Of a stretch of DNA of 64,000 nucleotides, positions 1 to 8,103 are shown in pieces; positions within the stretch are counted from its first letter, which is position 1, and each line of letters opens with the position of its first letter. The stretch is taken from assembly GCA_016125285.1 (NCBI GenBank), contig WGMA01000011.1, positions 1 to 64,000 on the forward strand. The letters are read 5' to 3'. This DNA is from Phycisphaera sp. (GTDB lineage: Bacteria > Planctomycetota > Phycisphaerae > Phycisphaerales > Zrk34). A program made the translations under genes and the position numbers. The notes below the pieces were generated by a model. It searched no databases. It saw nothing but the letters and a program-made list of their open reading frames with translations, and was not told the DNA's origin.

Positions 1-76
1 GAGCCACCGAAGCAACAGACTCACCGCGTTCGATCGCTTCGAGCATCTTCTGACGGGTCTGAACCGGAATAGGCAT
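1..76 (-). CDS. N-terminal end of a helix-turn-helix protein (cut by window edge)
   Basis: The reverse strand reads from an ATG at 76 with a strong Shine-Dalgarno (AAGGAGG) just upstream. The 25 visible residues (starting MPIPVQTRQKMLEAIERGES) have the pattern of the first helix of a homeodomain-like or transposase-type helix-turn-helix. The rest of the gene lies left of the window, so the family cannot be settled: an IS transposase head, a small terminase subunit or a regulator are all possible. It has the same orientation as the T7-type RNA polymerase gene, 180 bases downstream of that gene, and could be cotranscribed with it. Confidence 0.55.
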   Translation of the reverse strand, partial: MPIPVQTRQKMLEAIERGESVASVA

Positions 77-256
77 GACGCGACCTCCTTGTCGATGCCG
101 TATCATCGCATGTGCAACACGATCGCGCAAGATGCTCTAGACCTGTGAGTCCAGAGCCTCCCGGGGTGTCATGTCGGGTGAGCCATGCCTGTGAGAAGAC
201 TTCAAGAGAGCCCTTCTATTAGGTCGACTTTCAAGAAATAGTGTAGGTGCAGGGCT

Positions 257-2722
257 TTACGAGAAGATGAACGCCGAGTCCGCCGCGGCGGCCGCGTCGT
301 ATTCCCCACGATCAGGAAGCGGCGCTAGTTCTACACCGGGCGGCAACATCGCCTGAAGACCACTGGCAAGATCGCCCAGCGGATCATGGTCGGTGTAGAG
401 TCTGACGAATTGCCGTCGCAGGGCATACGCCAACTCGCAGGCATCGGCAGCAGGTGCGGCGAAGCTATCGTGGACGAACCAAAACTCGCTGACCCCGTTG
501 TTCAGGCAGTCCGAGACAGTCATACAGGCATGGGCGGCATCGAGCGAGTGGATGAAGTTCGGAACAATGCCTTGCCGTTGCTCTCGTCCGTCGATGCTGT
601 CTCCGGGAATCTCAAGGTTCAACGTGATGCGATCCCCGAAGCCCTCAAATGTCAATTCCTTGTCAGGTACCTTCTCTCGCGAGTCCTGTACCACGGGGAA
701 GCCCGTCGGTGTTGACCAGCACAGCGGCAACTTCGCCTTTGTCATCGTGGCGGCACAACCCTGTAACCATTTCGCAATCGCCATTATGGCAGGCATCCGC
801 GATTGAATTGCCGCCCACAGTTCTTTCGAGAGATAGCCGGGAGCGCGTTTTATCTGCTTGTCATCGAACGGATGGCGACTCCCATTCTGTTCTTGATCGT
901 CAAGGAAGTCCTCGATGTGGTCTCTGCATCCCGTCAGCGTGACTCCATAAGGAATGGTCATAACGGTGGCCTTAACGAGTTTCCGCTTGATCCGGTCTTG
1001 CTCCAGAGCATAGTCAAGCCACTGCCTGGCAAACGTATCACTGTTGGCCCGTTCCTTCAGTGTTTCCCGAAGATCAACCGCTACCGTCGTGTAGATATCC
1101 TCTCGACCGTTCACAGCCCAATTAGGAAACAGGTTGACAAGTTGTGCTGTCTCTACGTCCCGCGCCAGTGCCGCTAGATGCTGAATGCCGTTGCAAGTTC
1201 CATCCATCGCCACCGGGAGCCGTGATACGTAGCCGGGGCCGTGGTCAAGAAAAGCTGCCCATTCAAAACAAAACGCGAGGAAACACCATGGCTCGTCGGC
1301 TTTGCACCAGAATTCTTTTGCCTTTGAGGTCAATGGAGCGCGGGCAACCCTCCGTATCTCATCGCGGTGACGACGTACCCAATCGGCACGATCATCCAAA
1401 TCCGCCTTGTCATAGCCGTACAACCCCGCCCCATAGATGGCGAGCCAGCGCGCTGCGTTCTCATTTGCTATGGGCTTGCCCCGGGCGAACAGCAGCATTG
1501 CCTTGCCGTAGTCTGGACCTTGGGGGCTGAGGGCAGTACCCGCCGCCGGGTAGAATCGTCCACGAGAATCCACTTCCCACGGAAAGTAGAACACGACTTC
1601 CTCTTGCAGTTCATCCGCCGCATATAACGCCCCGTCCAGTTTGCGGCGATTGCTGGCTCGTTTATCGTTCCACTTATGCGCTCGCTTCGCTTCGTAATTT
1701 CGTGCAGACCACTGTTCTTTACTCGCGCCAGCGGGACACCAATCCGGAATCGGTTTGGGATCATATCCGGGCAATCCAGCGGCACATTCCGTCTTCTTCT
1801 TCGTCTCCCACATGGCACGCAGCACGGCGTGGACGCGACGGTTTATCACAAAGCCCGTCTTCTGGAATGCGTTGAGGGCGAACAGGACATCGTCACAGTT
1901 GGCGGATTCCAATGCATCCCGTTGCTGACGTGAAAGCCTCTTTGGTTTGACGAAAGTCTCGTGGACACGTCGCGGGAAAAGGAAGCCACCACGGCGGTCC
2001 ATACTCCAATCCAATGGGGGCACAAGCATCGCAGTAGGGCTGGCGAGAGTGCCTGTGGCGAACAGCCGGGAGTCACGCAGTTGTCGGAGTGTGGATGATA
2101 CGGGCTTCAATGTATGATGCGGGTGCTTGGACTTGGGATTGGTACTCGGTCCCTTGTCCAACACAACAAGTTCCGAGTTGGTTGCTTGGATCAGCGTGGC
2201 GATACATTGGAGACCTGCACGAATCGCGCGGCGCTTATCCCAAACCTCCCAATGCAGGTCGATCGCGCTGAGACTACTCCGCAGTTCGTCAACAGTGGCA
2301 TCATTCTTTGAAGTATGCTCACGGACTAACTTCTGGAATGTGGGTTCAAGGAATTGAGCCAACTCAATGCTCTCGATCTGCCTTCCTAATTGCTCAGCGA
2401 CCGTCGCTAGGTACTCGTTGGTGTCACAGTGATACACGACGTGGCTAACGGTGAGGAATGCCGCCAAGTCCGGATCAGCGCTTTTCAATGCCTTGTATGC
2501 TTCATCCCGATTCCCGCTACGGCCCGACTTCCCCCTGACCCATTCGCGAAGACCGTCAGCCACAGCGGTGACGATATGCTTGCCGAGTGCGGACAGGTCG
2601 CAGTCCTCATCGGAGGTAGAACCGCGCGTCCGCATGTCGTCGTAGCGACGGCGCACCGCCTCTAGCTCTCGCTTCATTTGGCGAATGTGCAGGTCTCGTG
2701 GGTCTTCTATCTCAATCGTCAT
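257..2722 (-). CDS. Single-subunit (T7/phage-type) DNA-directed RNA polymerase
   Basis: An 821-aa protein, close to the 883 aa of T7 RNA polymerase. Hallmark blocks are present in order: a motif rich in DSRGRFYP (about residues 384-393), DGTCNGIQHL with the first metal-binding Asp at about 507, the O-helix block KATVMTIPYG with Lys about 584 and Tyr about 592 (eight residues apart, as in T7 K631/Y639), PNFIHSLDAAH, and VHDSF with the second catalytic Asp at about 752. All catalytic residues therefore look intact. The open frame extends to a TTG at 2740, but the ATG at 2722, preceded by TTTGGAG, is the better start. Single-subunit polymerases belong to phages, linear plasmids and organelles, not to bacterial cores, so this marks a mobile element. 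Base composition is lower in GC than the chromosome to the right. No other T7-like structural genes are visible. Confidence 0.93.
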   Translation of the reverse strand: MTIEIEDPRDLHIRQMKRELEAVRRRYDDMRTRGSTSDEDCDLSALGKHIVTAVADGLREWVRGKSGRSGNRDEAYKALKSADPDLAAFLTVSHVVYHCDTNEYLATVAEQLGRQIESIELAQFLEPTFQKLVREHTSKNDATVDELRSSLSAIDLHWEVWDKRRAIRAGLQCIATLIQATNSELVVLDKGPSTNPKSKHPHHTLKPVSSTLRQLRDSRLFATGTLASPTAMLVPPLDWSMDRRGGFLFPRRVHETFVKPKRLSRQQRDALESANCDDVLFALNAFQKTGFVINRRVHAVLRAMWETKKKTECAAGLPGYDPKPIPDWCPAGASKEQWSARNYEAKRAHKWNDKRASNRRKLDGALYAADELQEEVVFYFPWEVDSRGRFYPAAGTALSPQGPDYGKAMLLFARGKPIANENAARWLAIYGAGLYGYDKADLDDRADWVRRHRDEIRRVARAPLTSKAKEFWCKADEPWCFLAFCFEWAAFLDHGPGYVSRLPVAMDGTCNGIQHLAALARDVETAQLVNLFPNWAVNGREDIYTTVAVDLRETLKERANSDTFARQWLDYALEQDRIKRKLVKATVMTIPYGVTLTGCRDHIEDFLDDQEQNGSRHPFDDKQIKRAPGYLSKELWAAIQSRMPAIMAIAKWLQGCAATMTKAKLPLCWSTPTGFPVVQDSREKVPDKELTFEGFGDRITLNLEIPGDSIDGREQRQGIVPNFIHSLDAAHACMTVSDCLNNGVSEFWFVHDSFAAPAADACELAYALRRQFVRLYTDHDPLGDLASGLQAMLPPGVELAPLPDRGEYDAAAAADSAFIFS

Positions 2723-2740
2723 CGTGTATTGCGTCTCCAA

Positions 2741-3081
2741 ACGTACACATCATAGGCGACGCACGGGCGCAGCGATCGCGATCCGTGGTCGAGTAGATCA
2801 GGGGTGATCGGACTATCGTTGTTGCCGCTGGACCTTCCGGGTAGCATTCAAATCGACAATACGGCTTCGATTCGCGCGTGCGAGTCGTCCTGTGTAGCCA
2901 AAACGCCAACCGGCTCCGGCCGGACTACACACTCTGGACGTTTCGCCGGGCGCTCCCTGTGTCATCACACGGGGTATAGCGCCCGGCGGATGAACCGGGT
3001 GTGAGGGCATTGGCGTGCCTGGCTACACGGGGATTCCGCCGGACTCTGGACCCCGTTTTTCTATGCGCCGGGAGCGACACA
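2741..3081. repeat. Palindrome-rich spacer between the RNA polymerase gene and a divergent gene
   Basis: This 341-base spacer holds several inverted repeats. The strongest is at 2944-2988: CGCCGGGCGCT pairs perfectly with AGCGCCCGGCG, and inside it CCCTGTGT pairs with ACACGGGG around a CATC loop. A second hairpin has arms TGTGTAG (2891-2897) and CTACACA (2925-2931). The text at 2891-2908 recurs in imperfect inverted form near 3011-3029, and GCCGGACT...CTCTGGAC recurs near 3040-3054. None of these hairpins is followed by a T tract, so they do not look like terminators. They could be operators, a replication origin, a recombination site for the nearby serine recombinase, or part of a promoter for the phage-type polymerase; the sequence alone does not decide. 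Confidence 0.6.
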
Positions 3082-3930
3082 ATGTCTGAGGCCAGCATCG
3101 ATCAGCGCGTCGAAGCCGCAAAGCGTCAACTTCACGCATTTAGGGAAGCGGCGCTGATACGGGTTGATGTCGACGTGTTGAATCAGTCCGAACCAAAAGT
3201 ATTGGCGTCCGTTTTTATGTACGGTGCTGCTGATGCAGTTTGTCAACACTACCAGTTGTCAGAGGGGGCGACGGCGGGTGTAGCCCTCTGCCTACTGCAC
3301 GACTTTGGACTCTCGCATAAAAGCGCAGCGACACTGATAGCGGAGTTGGGTGATTTGGTGTCCGAGGAACAAGCAGCGCACGACGCCTTGATTGAAGGCG
3401 GGCAATCAGTCCTGACGTGGCTTGCGGGTGACGCCCTTGCACCGATGAAACTGGCGTCACTTGTGAAAGTATGGGGCAACTCCAAGAACACGCAATCAAC
3501 GCGGCCCCGCGCACACGGCGTGAAGGCTCTACCGAGGCACATAACTCTCGACAGCATCATTCAATCAACGAATCGACTTGCAATCACAAATGCGGAGGGG
3601 CAAGCCCTGCTAGTGTATTTGAAGACGGCGGCAAAGAATGGATTGGATATTTGCCTGCATCCAATGATGGCCGAAGCGGGCAAGGAAGCATTTGACGATG
3701 GTGTGTTGGTCCTATCGAGTGTGGACTTGGATGCTGATTTTGTCTTTGTCAAGATTGATGGCGGGCGCGGGTTGTTCGGTCGGCAGAAGTCAAATGTGCT
3801 CTCGTATGTAGGGCATGTAAGTTCCGATGAGCTGATGCCCGGCACGTCTTTTCGGGGCCTAGCGATCGCCTTAACTTCGATCAACAACATCTATCGTGAG
3901 GTAGGGCTACTGCGAGGCCCGGCGCTCTGA
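3082..3930 (+). CDS. Hypothetical protein of the accessory element (282 aa)
   Basis: I do not recognise this protein. The frame is open from 3001, but the ATG at 3082 follows a GGGAG ribosome-binding site and is the likely start. The protein is soluble by composition. Residues roughly 50-130 are rich in Ala and Leu and probably helical, and the C-terminal third alternates hydrophobic and charged residues (FVFVKIDGG) as in a beta-rich domain. It is transcribed divergently from the phage-type RNA polymerase across a palindromic spacer and lies upstream of a serine recombinase, so it probably belongs to the same mobile element. Whether it is a regulator, replication protein or host-interaction factor cannot be said. 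Confidence 0.75.
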   Translation: MSEASIDQRVEAAKRQLHAFREAALIRVDVDVLNQSEPKVLASVFMYGAADAVCQHYQLSEGATAGVALCLLHDFGLSHKSAATLIAELGDLVSEEQAAHDALIEGGQSVLTWLAGDALAPMKLASLVKVWGNSKNTQSTRPRAHGVKALPRHITLDSIIQSTNRLAITNAEGQALLVYLKTAAKNGLDICLHPMMAEAGKEAFDDGVLVLSSVDLDADFVFVKIDGGRGLFGRQKSNVLSYVGHVSSDELMPGTSFRGLAIALTSINNIYREVGLLRGPAL

Positions 3931-4071
3931 CGGGGAGTATGGGCGCGTCAAAATCGTAGCCCCGGCGCGCAATTCCTTACTGGCGCTGTCATATCCCCGG
4001 CGCTATCATCAGGGTGTCACATGATCCGAACGCTCGTCGCTATGTGTAACACCCAGCAGAAAGGGGCAACG

Positions 4072-4746
4072 ATGGCAGTTATGAAGTTCGTGGCATACTA
4101 CCGGGTATCGACCGTCAGACAGGGCCGAAGCGGTCTAGGTCTGGAAGCCCAGCAGTCAGCAGTAACGCAATACGTCGCCAGCGTGGGCGGTCGCATCGTT
4201 GACGGCGGGATATTTACTGAGGTTGAGTCAGGGAAGCGAAAGGACCGCCCCGAGTTGGCCAAGGCGCTGGCGTTCGCCAAGCGACACAAGGCAATCCTGA
4301 TCGTTGCGAAACTAGACCGGCTGGCCCGCAACGTCGCCTTCCTGTCGGCGCTGATGGAAGCCCACGTAGACTTCGTGGCGTGCGACAATCCCCACGCTAC
4401 GCGTTTGACCATCCATATCCTCGCTGCTGTCGCTGAGGATGAAGCCCGACGTATCAGCGAGCGGACCAAGGCGGCATTAGCGGCGCGTCGTGCTCGCGGT
4501 CTGCCGTTAGGCAACCCGGAGAATCTACGGCGTGGTAACAGTCCAGCCCCAGCGATGAACAGGGCCAGGGCGACAGCCGACGCGGAACGGATGCGCCCCG
4601 TGGTGGAGTCGATGTTGGACGACGTGGACGGCGTGCGGTCTTTGTGTCGAGCATTGAACGACAAGGGCTACACGACGTCGCGTGGGTCGGAGTGGCATCC
4701 GACGTCAGTGTCCCGCCTGCTGGCTCGGCTGGATGTGGAGGTATGA
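4072..4746 (+). CDS. Serine recombinase (resolvase/invertase family)
   Basis: A 224-aa protein with the resolvase N-terminal catalytic domain: YYRVSTVRQG near residue 10 carries the nucleophilic serine, followed by the LDRLARN block and the EDEARRISERTKAAL helix typical of small serine recombinases. The C-terminal part (GVRSLCRALNDKGYTT...SVSRLLARL) is a helix-turn-helix of the kind that reads the crossover site. The ATG at 4072 with AAAGGGGC upstream is preferred to the upstream ATG at 4021. The size fits a resolvase/invertase or small transposon-type recombinase rather than a large phage integrase. It is the probable mobility gene of the element carrying the T7-type polymerase. The preceding 100 bases contain a partial direct repeat (GGCGCT-GTCAT / GGCGCT-ATCAT) that could be a binding site. 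Confidence 0.92.
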   Translation: MAVMKFVAYYRVSTVRQGRSGLGLEAQQSAVTQYVASVGGRIVDGGIFTEVESGKRKDRPELAKALAFAKRHKAILIVAKLDRLARNVAFLSALMEAHVDFVACDNPHATRLTIHILAAVAEDEARRISERTKAALAARRARGLPLGNPENLRRGNSPAPAMNRARATADAERMRPVVESMLDDVDGVRSLCRALNDKGYTTSRGSEWHPTSVSRLLARLDVEV

Positions 4747-4855
4747 TCGGTCGGGCTGGGCGTCGTGGTCGGCATCAGCCGGGACCACGGGGGAATCTCG
4801 CGACTCCGATATCATCAGATACCCTCTCGCAGATTTTCGGCAAAATATCCCGGGG

Positions 4856-5072
4856 CTACTCCCTGAGTTGGGCTAGGCGAAGGATCGTTTGTCGAACGTC
4901 TGCGGGTAGGTTGGGCCATGCGGAAAGCAAGGTAGCAAGGTCGGAATCTGAATGTGCACCGGATTGTGCACCGTCTGTCCCGGAACTTGCAGTATTCTCC
5001 GACGATTCCGCGGTTTTGCTGGTACAGTATCGCCCATTCGGCCCACTCTTCGGGGTGGGCCTTTTCTTTTGA
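4856..5072 (-). pseudogene. Possible C-terminal remnant of a tyrosine integrase
   Basis: The reverse-strand frame ending at 4856 closes with DLATLLSAWPNLPADVRQTI, preceded by a Ser/Thr/Glu-rich linker. An Asp-Leu-Ala...AWP.LP..(I/V)..IL ending like this is, from memory, common at the extreme C-terminus of planctomycete tyrosine recombinases. No start codon or catalytic domain precedes it: upstream the frame runs antisense through the ABC transporter gene. It may therefore be the 3' scar of an integrase gene broken when the element inserted or decayed, or it may be chance. It overlaps the terminator at 5040-5070 on the other strand. Confidence 0.35.
5040..5070 (+). terminator. Rho-independent terminator at the right end of the accessory segment
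   Basis: A perfect 7-bp stem GGCCCAC (5040-5046) / GTGGGCC (5055-5061) with an 8-base loop is followed directly by TTTTCTTTT. The T tract is on the plus strand, so it would stop transcription arriving from the recombinase side before the convergent ABC transporter gene. Confidence 0.8.
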
Positions 5073-5139
5073 ATGTCGTCGAGAATCCCGGCGATTACCG
5101 CGTGAAAGACGTTGGCGGTCTCAACGTCGCTGCGCGGCG

Positions 5140-6000
5140 TCAGGTTGCGTTCGGGTCGGCCAGGTCGAGCCACGCCTCGGGGAGCACCTCGAGCCAGAAC
5201 CGCCCGGCCCGCTTCTGCACGTAGACCTTGCAGCCGAGCACGTCGCTGAGGGTCTCGGGCGTGATGACGTGATCGGGACGTCCGACCGCCGCGACCCGGC
5301 CGCGCCGCAGCAGCAGCACCTGATCGGTCGACGGGCTGATCTCCTCGACGTGGTGCGTGATCATGAAGACGGTCAGCTCCGGGTGCATCGCGCGGAGTTG
5401 TTCGATCGTGGCCAGGACGCGCTCGCGGCCGGACACGTCGAGGCCCGCGGTCGGCTCGTCGAGGATGAGCAGTTCGGGCAGGCGGACGAGCGCACGGGCG
5501 AGCAGCGCGCGGCGCTTTTCGCCGGTCGACAGCACACGGATGCGCTGCGTGCGGCGGTGCGACAGGCCGACGGTGTCGAGCAGGTGTTCGGCGTGGGCAC
5601 GCTGCTCGGCGGTGGCTTCGTCGTACAGGTTGAGCGTAGCGAAGTAGCCGGTGAGCACGGCGTCGAGGGTCGTGAGGTCTTCGTCGACGCCGAACCGCTC
5701 GGAGGGATCGACAACCCCGATGTAACGCCGCAGCTCGCGCACGTCGGTGCGACCGAGGCGTCGACCGAGCACGTCGACGGTGCCGGTGGTCGGCCACATG
5801 AAGCCGGTGATCGTGCGCATCAGCGTGGTCTTGCCGGACCCGTTCGGCCCGAGCACCGCCACGGACGAACCGCGCGGGACGGTCCACTCGACGCCCTCGA
5901 GGATGTGCACGTCGCCGCGTCGTACCGACACGCCCGCCATGCGCACGGCGTTGGGGTCGCGGGGCTCGTTCGAATCGTTGCTGTGATCGGGATCGGACAT
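5140..6000 (-). CDS. ABC transporter ATP-binding protein
   Basis: A 286-aa cytoplasmic ATPase subunit. Walker A GPNGSGKT lies at residues 51-58, the ABC signature LSTGEKRRA at about 157, Walker B LLILDEP at 177-183 with the D-loop AGLD following, and the switch histidine in ITHHVEE at about 216. The acidic N-terminal 18 residues and a 40-residue C-terminal extension are additions to the core domain. No permease gene adjoins it, so the substrate is unknown. The arrangement resembles stand-alone ModF/YhaQ-like ATPases, but this is not diagnostic. It is the first clearly chromosomal gene right of the accessory segment and lies 48 bases downstream of the DUF362 gene on the same strand, so cotranscription is possible. 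Confidence 0.9.
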   Translation of the reverse strand: MSDPDHSNDSNEPRDPNAVRMAGVSVRRGDVHILEGVEWTVPRGSSVAVLGPNGSGKTTLMRTITGFMWPTTGTVDVLGRRLGRTDVRELRRYIGVVDPSERFGVDEDLTTLDAVLTGYFATLNLYDEATAEQRAHAEHLLDTVGLSHRRTQRIRVLSTGEKRRALLARALVRLPELLILDEPTAGLDVSGRERVLATIEQLRAMHPELTVFMITHHVEEISPSTDQVLLLRRGRVAAVGRPDHVITPETLSDVLGCKVYVQKRAGRFWLEVLPEAWLDLADPNAT

Positions 6001-6048
6001 CGAAGGCAGGATACCGGCGGGCGTGTGGGATGCCCAGCGGAGCGGCGG

Positions 6049-7131
6049 TCACGGCGTCGGGCGGAACTTTTTCATCGCGGGGTGATCGAGCAGGCGGAAC
6101 GTCTGTTCGTTGGCGTCGATGGTCTCGCCGCGCTGCGTGATCACGGCGGCGCTGGTCGTGCCGAGTAGACCGTTGGCGCGGTTGAGGTACGGGATGTTGG
6201 CCGGGTCGAAACCCATGAGCCGCGCGGCGGTGGCGTCGACGCACAGCGGGCTGGCGCCCATGACGACGAGGCCGCTGTTGCGTGCGTCGCCCATGATGGG
6301 GCCGTCGCCCTCCATGCCGATCACGCCGTCGACGATCGCGAGGTGCGGGCGGACGGTGCCCGTGATGTCGACGATCGCCTTGTCGAGGCCGATCTGATGC
6401 AGCACGTTCTTCGGCCAGCCGTACACGATGCCGGGCATGACGCCGAACAGGTTCTTCATCGACAGCGTCACGCCCGCCCAGTGATGCGTTTTCATCTTCG
6501 GTAGTGACACGACGATGTCGGCACGCCGGACGATCGTCCGCGGCAGCATGAAGTGCGTGAGGTACGACTGCCTCACGGCGTTCTCGACCATGTCGACGTC
6601 GTCGTGATTGAGGTCGACGAACTCGAGACCCGCCTCGTCGAGCATCTTGCCGACGCCCGACTGCTCCAGCACGAGGTAGGTGTCACGCAGGTGCCCCTGA
6701 CCCTCGGCGACGACGACTTCCTTCGCGTCCCACCCGCGGAACACCTCGGCGACAGCTCGGATGAAGAGCGGGTGCGTGTTGATGTGCGGACGGTCGGCGT
6801 AGGGCTCGACGAGATTCGGCTTGAGTACCACGGACTTGCCGCGGACCCAGTCGCGACCGATGCCGAGTTCCGCGAGCCCGCCGCGGATGATCCCGGCGAG
6901 CCGGTCGTCGTACGCGTCAGCCTTGCGGATGACGACCGCGTCGTTGGACATCGACACGCCGCGTTTGCTCCATACGATGCCCGCGCCGACACCCGCCGCA
7001 ACGCCACCGATCGCCGTGGCCCACAGCACGCCGCGTCGGCTCACGCCACCCGTGCCCGACGGCGATGGGGACCCTTTCGCGTCCCCCGCGATCGGCTCGG
7101 TCGATTCGGGTTGTTGCGGGTCGGTCGTCAT
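6049..7131 (-). CDS. DUF362 domain protein, Tat-exported
   Basis: A 360-aa protein with a twin-arginine signal (VSRRGVLWATAIGG, Arg32-Arg33, then a hydrophobic stretch). The mature part matches the DUF362 fold: VVLKPNLVEP, a THPLFIRAVAEV helix, VVVAEGQGH, and SLPKMKTHHWAGVTLSMKNLFGV, which is the most conserved block of the family. The family's reaction is not established. The upstream gene's stop overlaps this start (ATGA at 7128-7131), so it is translationally coupled to the prenyltransferase-fold protein, suggesting they act on the same substrate outside the cytoplasmic membrane or at its outer face. Confidence 0.87.
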   Translation of the reverse strand: MTTDPQQPESTEPIAGDAKGSPSPSGTGGVSRRGVLWATAIGGVAAGVGAGIVWSKRGVSMSNDAVVIRKADAYDDRLAGIIRGGLAELGIGRDWVRGKSVVLKPNLVEPYADRPHINTHPLFIRAVAEVFRGWDAKEVVVAEGQGHLRDTYLVLEQSGVGKMLDEAGLEFVDLNHDDVDMVENAVRQSYLTHFMLPRTIVRRADIVVSLPKMKTHHWAGVTLSMKNLFGVMPGIVYGWPKNVLHQIGLDKAIVDITGTVRPHLAIVDGVIGMEGDGPIMGDARNSGLVVMGASPLCVDATAARLMGFDPANIPYLNRANGLLGTTSAAVITQRGETIDANEQTFRLLDHPAMKKFRPTP

Positions 7132-8066
7132 GACGGTTTACCAGCGGGTTGTGGAGCCGGGGCGTGATCCGGCAGGCCGAGCAGCGTGAGTGATTTCGTG
7201 TGAGCGGCCAAGAGCAGGTACGCCAGCTGAAGCGTCGGGTTCGAGTGTTTCGCAACGCCCGCGAACGCCTCGGTGAGCCACGCGTCCGCGTCCGCCGGTC
7301 GACGCCCCCACGCGGTCATCCCCAGCAGCCCCCAACTCAGCGACTGCGGCGCCCGCACGTGCGTCAACTCCTCCGCCAGATAATCGCAGCCGCGCTCGAT
7401 GATCGGCGTGTACTCGTCGACACCCGCCAGCGCCATCAACGCCAGGCCCGTCGGCGCGGGCCGGGCGCGCAGCGTCGAGCCGAACAGGTGCGGGTTGCCG
7501 TAGTTCCACCCGCCGGTCTCGATCGCCCGGTCACGCAGCAGGCGCAGGCCGTCGATCGTCCGCTTGTCGTCCGCGTGCCCCGACCGCCGCATCGCCAACA
7601 CCGCCAGCACCGTCGGCTCCACCCACGAGTGCGTGTTCTGCACCCAGGGCCAACCGGGGATCGTCGTATCGTGCAGGCCGAAGTCGTCGTCCCTCGCCGC
7701 GCTCGTTTTACCCGCGATCCCCGTCAGCCATTCGATCGCCTTATCGACGCGCGGCTGAAACCCGCCCTCCACCATCCAAAGCAGCACCGCGTAGCTCGTC
7801 GGCCACCGCGGAACGCCCAGCTGCTGCGAGATCCCCACCGCGCCGTCCGGCTCCTGCGCCCCGGCGACCCAGTCCGCCGCGGATCGGCACAGCTGCGCCG
7901 TCTGACCGCTGTCGCCGCTCTCCGGCTCGCTGGCGCGCAACGCCAGCGCCGCCAGGACCGTCGGCTCGACGTACACGTCGCCGGCCGGCCGATAGCTCCA
8001 ACCCGGCGCCGGTCCGCGCAGCCGGATCAGCTGCGCGCGCGCCTGCGATATCCATGACGAACTCAT
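7128..8066 (-). CDS. Prenyltransferase / squalene-cyclase-repeat protein
   Basis: A 312-aa protein built of repeated alpha-alpha-toroid units: WSYRPAGD..VEPTVLAALAL, WPWVQNTHSWVEPTVLAVLAM and similar W/P/E-rich repeats recur about every 45-60 residues, as in squalene-hopene cyclase and protein prenyltransferase beta-subunit barrels. The DxDD acid motif of hopene cyclases is not seen, so it is probably not a classical triterpene cyclase. It has no signal peptide. It overlaps the DUF362 gene by four bases and forms a two-gene unit with it. The catalytic role is unknown. Confidence 0.8.
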   Translation of the reverse strand: MSSSWISQARAQLIRLRGPAPGWSYRPAGDVYVEPTVLAALALRASEPESGDSGQTAQLCRSAADWVAGAQEPDGAVGISQQLGVPRWPTSYAVLLWMVEGGFQPRVDKAIEWLTGIAGKTSAARDDDFGLHDTTIPGWPWVQNTHSWVEPTVLAVLAMRRSGHADDKRTIDGLRLLRDRAIETGGWNYGNPHLFGSTLRARPAPTGLALMALAGVDEYTPIIERGCDYLAEELTHVRAPQSLSWGLLGMTAWGRRPADADAWLTEAFAGVAKHSNPTLQLAYLLLAAHTKSLTLLGLPDHAPAPQPAGKPS

Positions 8067-8103
8067 CGTCCCGGTCGCCTCCGAATGAACTATCTACATC
8101 GTA

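Noticed and set aside
5090-6244. Minus-strand frame overlapping the ABC transporter gene
   Set aside because: Arg/His-rich shadow of the ABC gene in another frame; only its last part (4856-5072) resembles a real protein.
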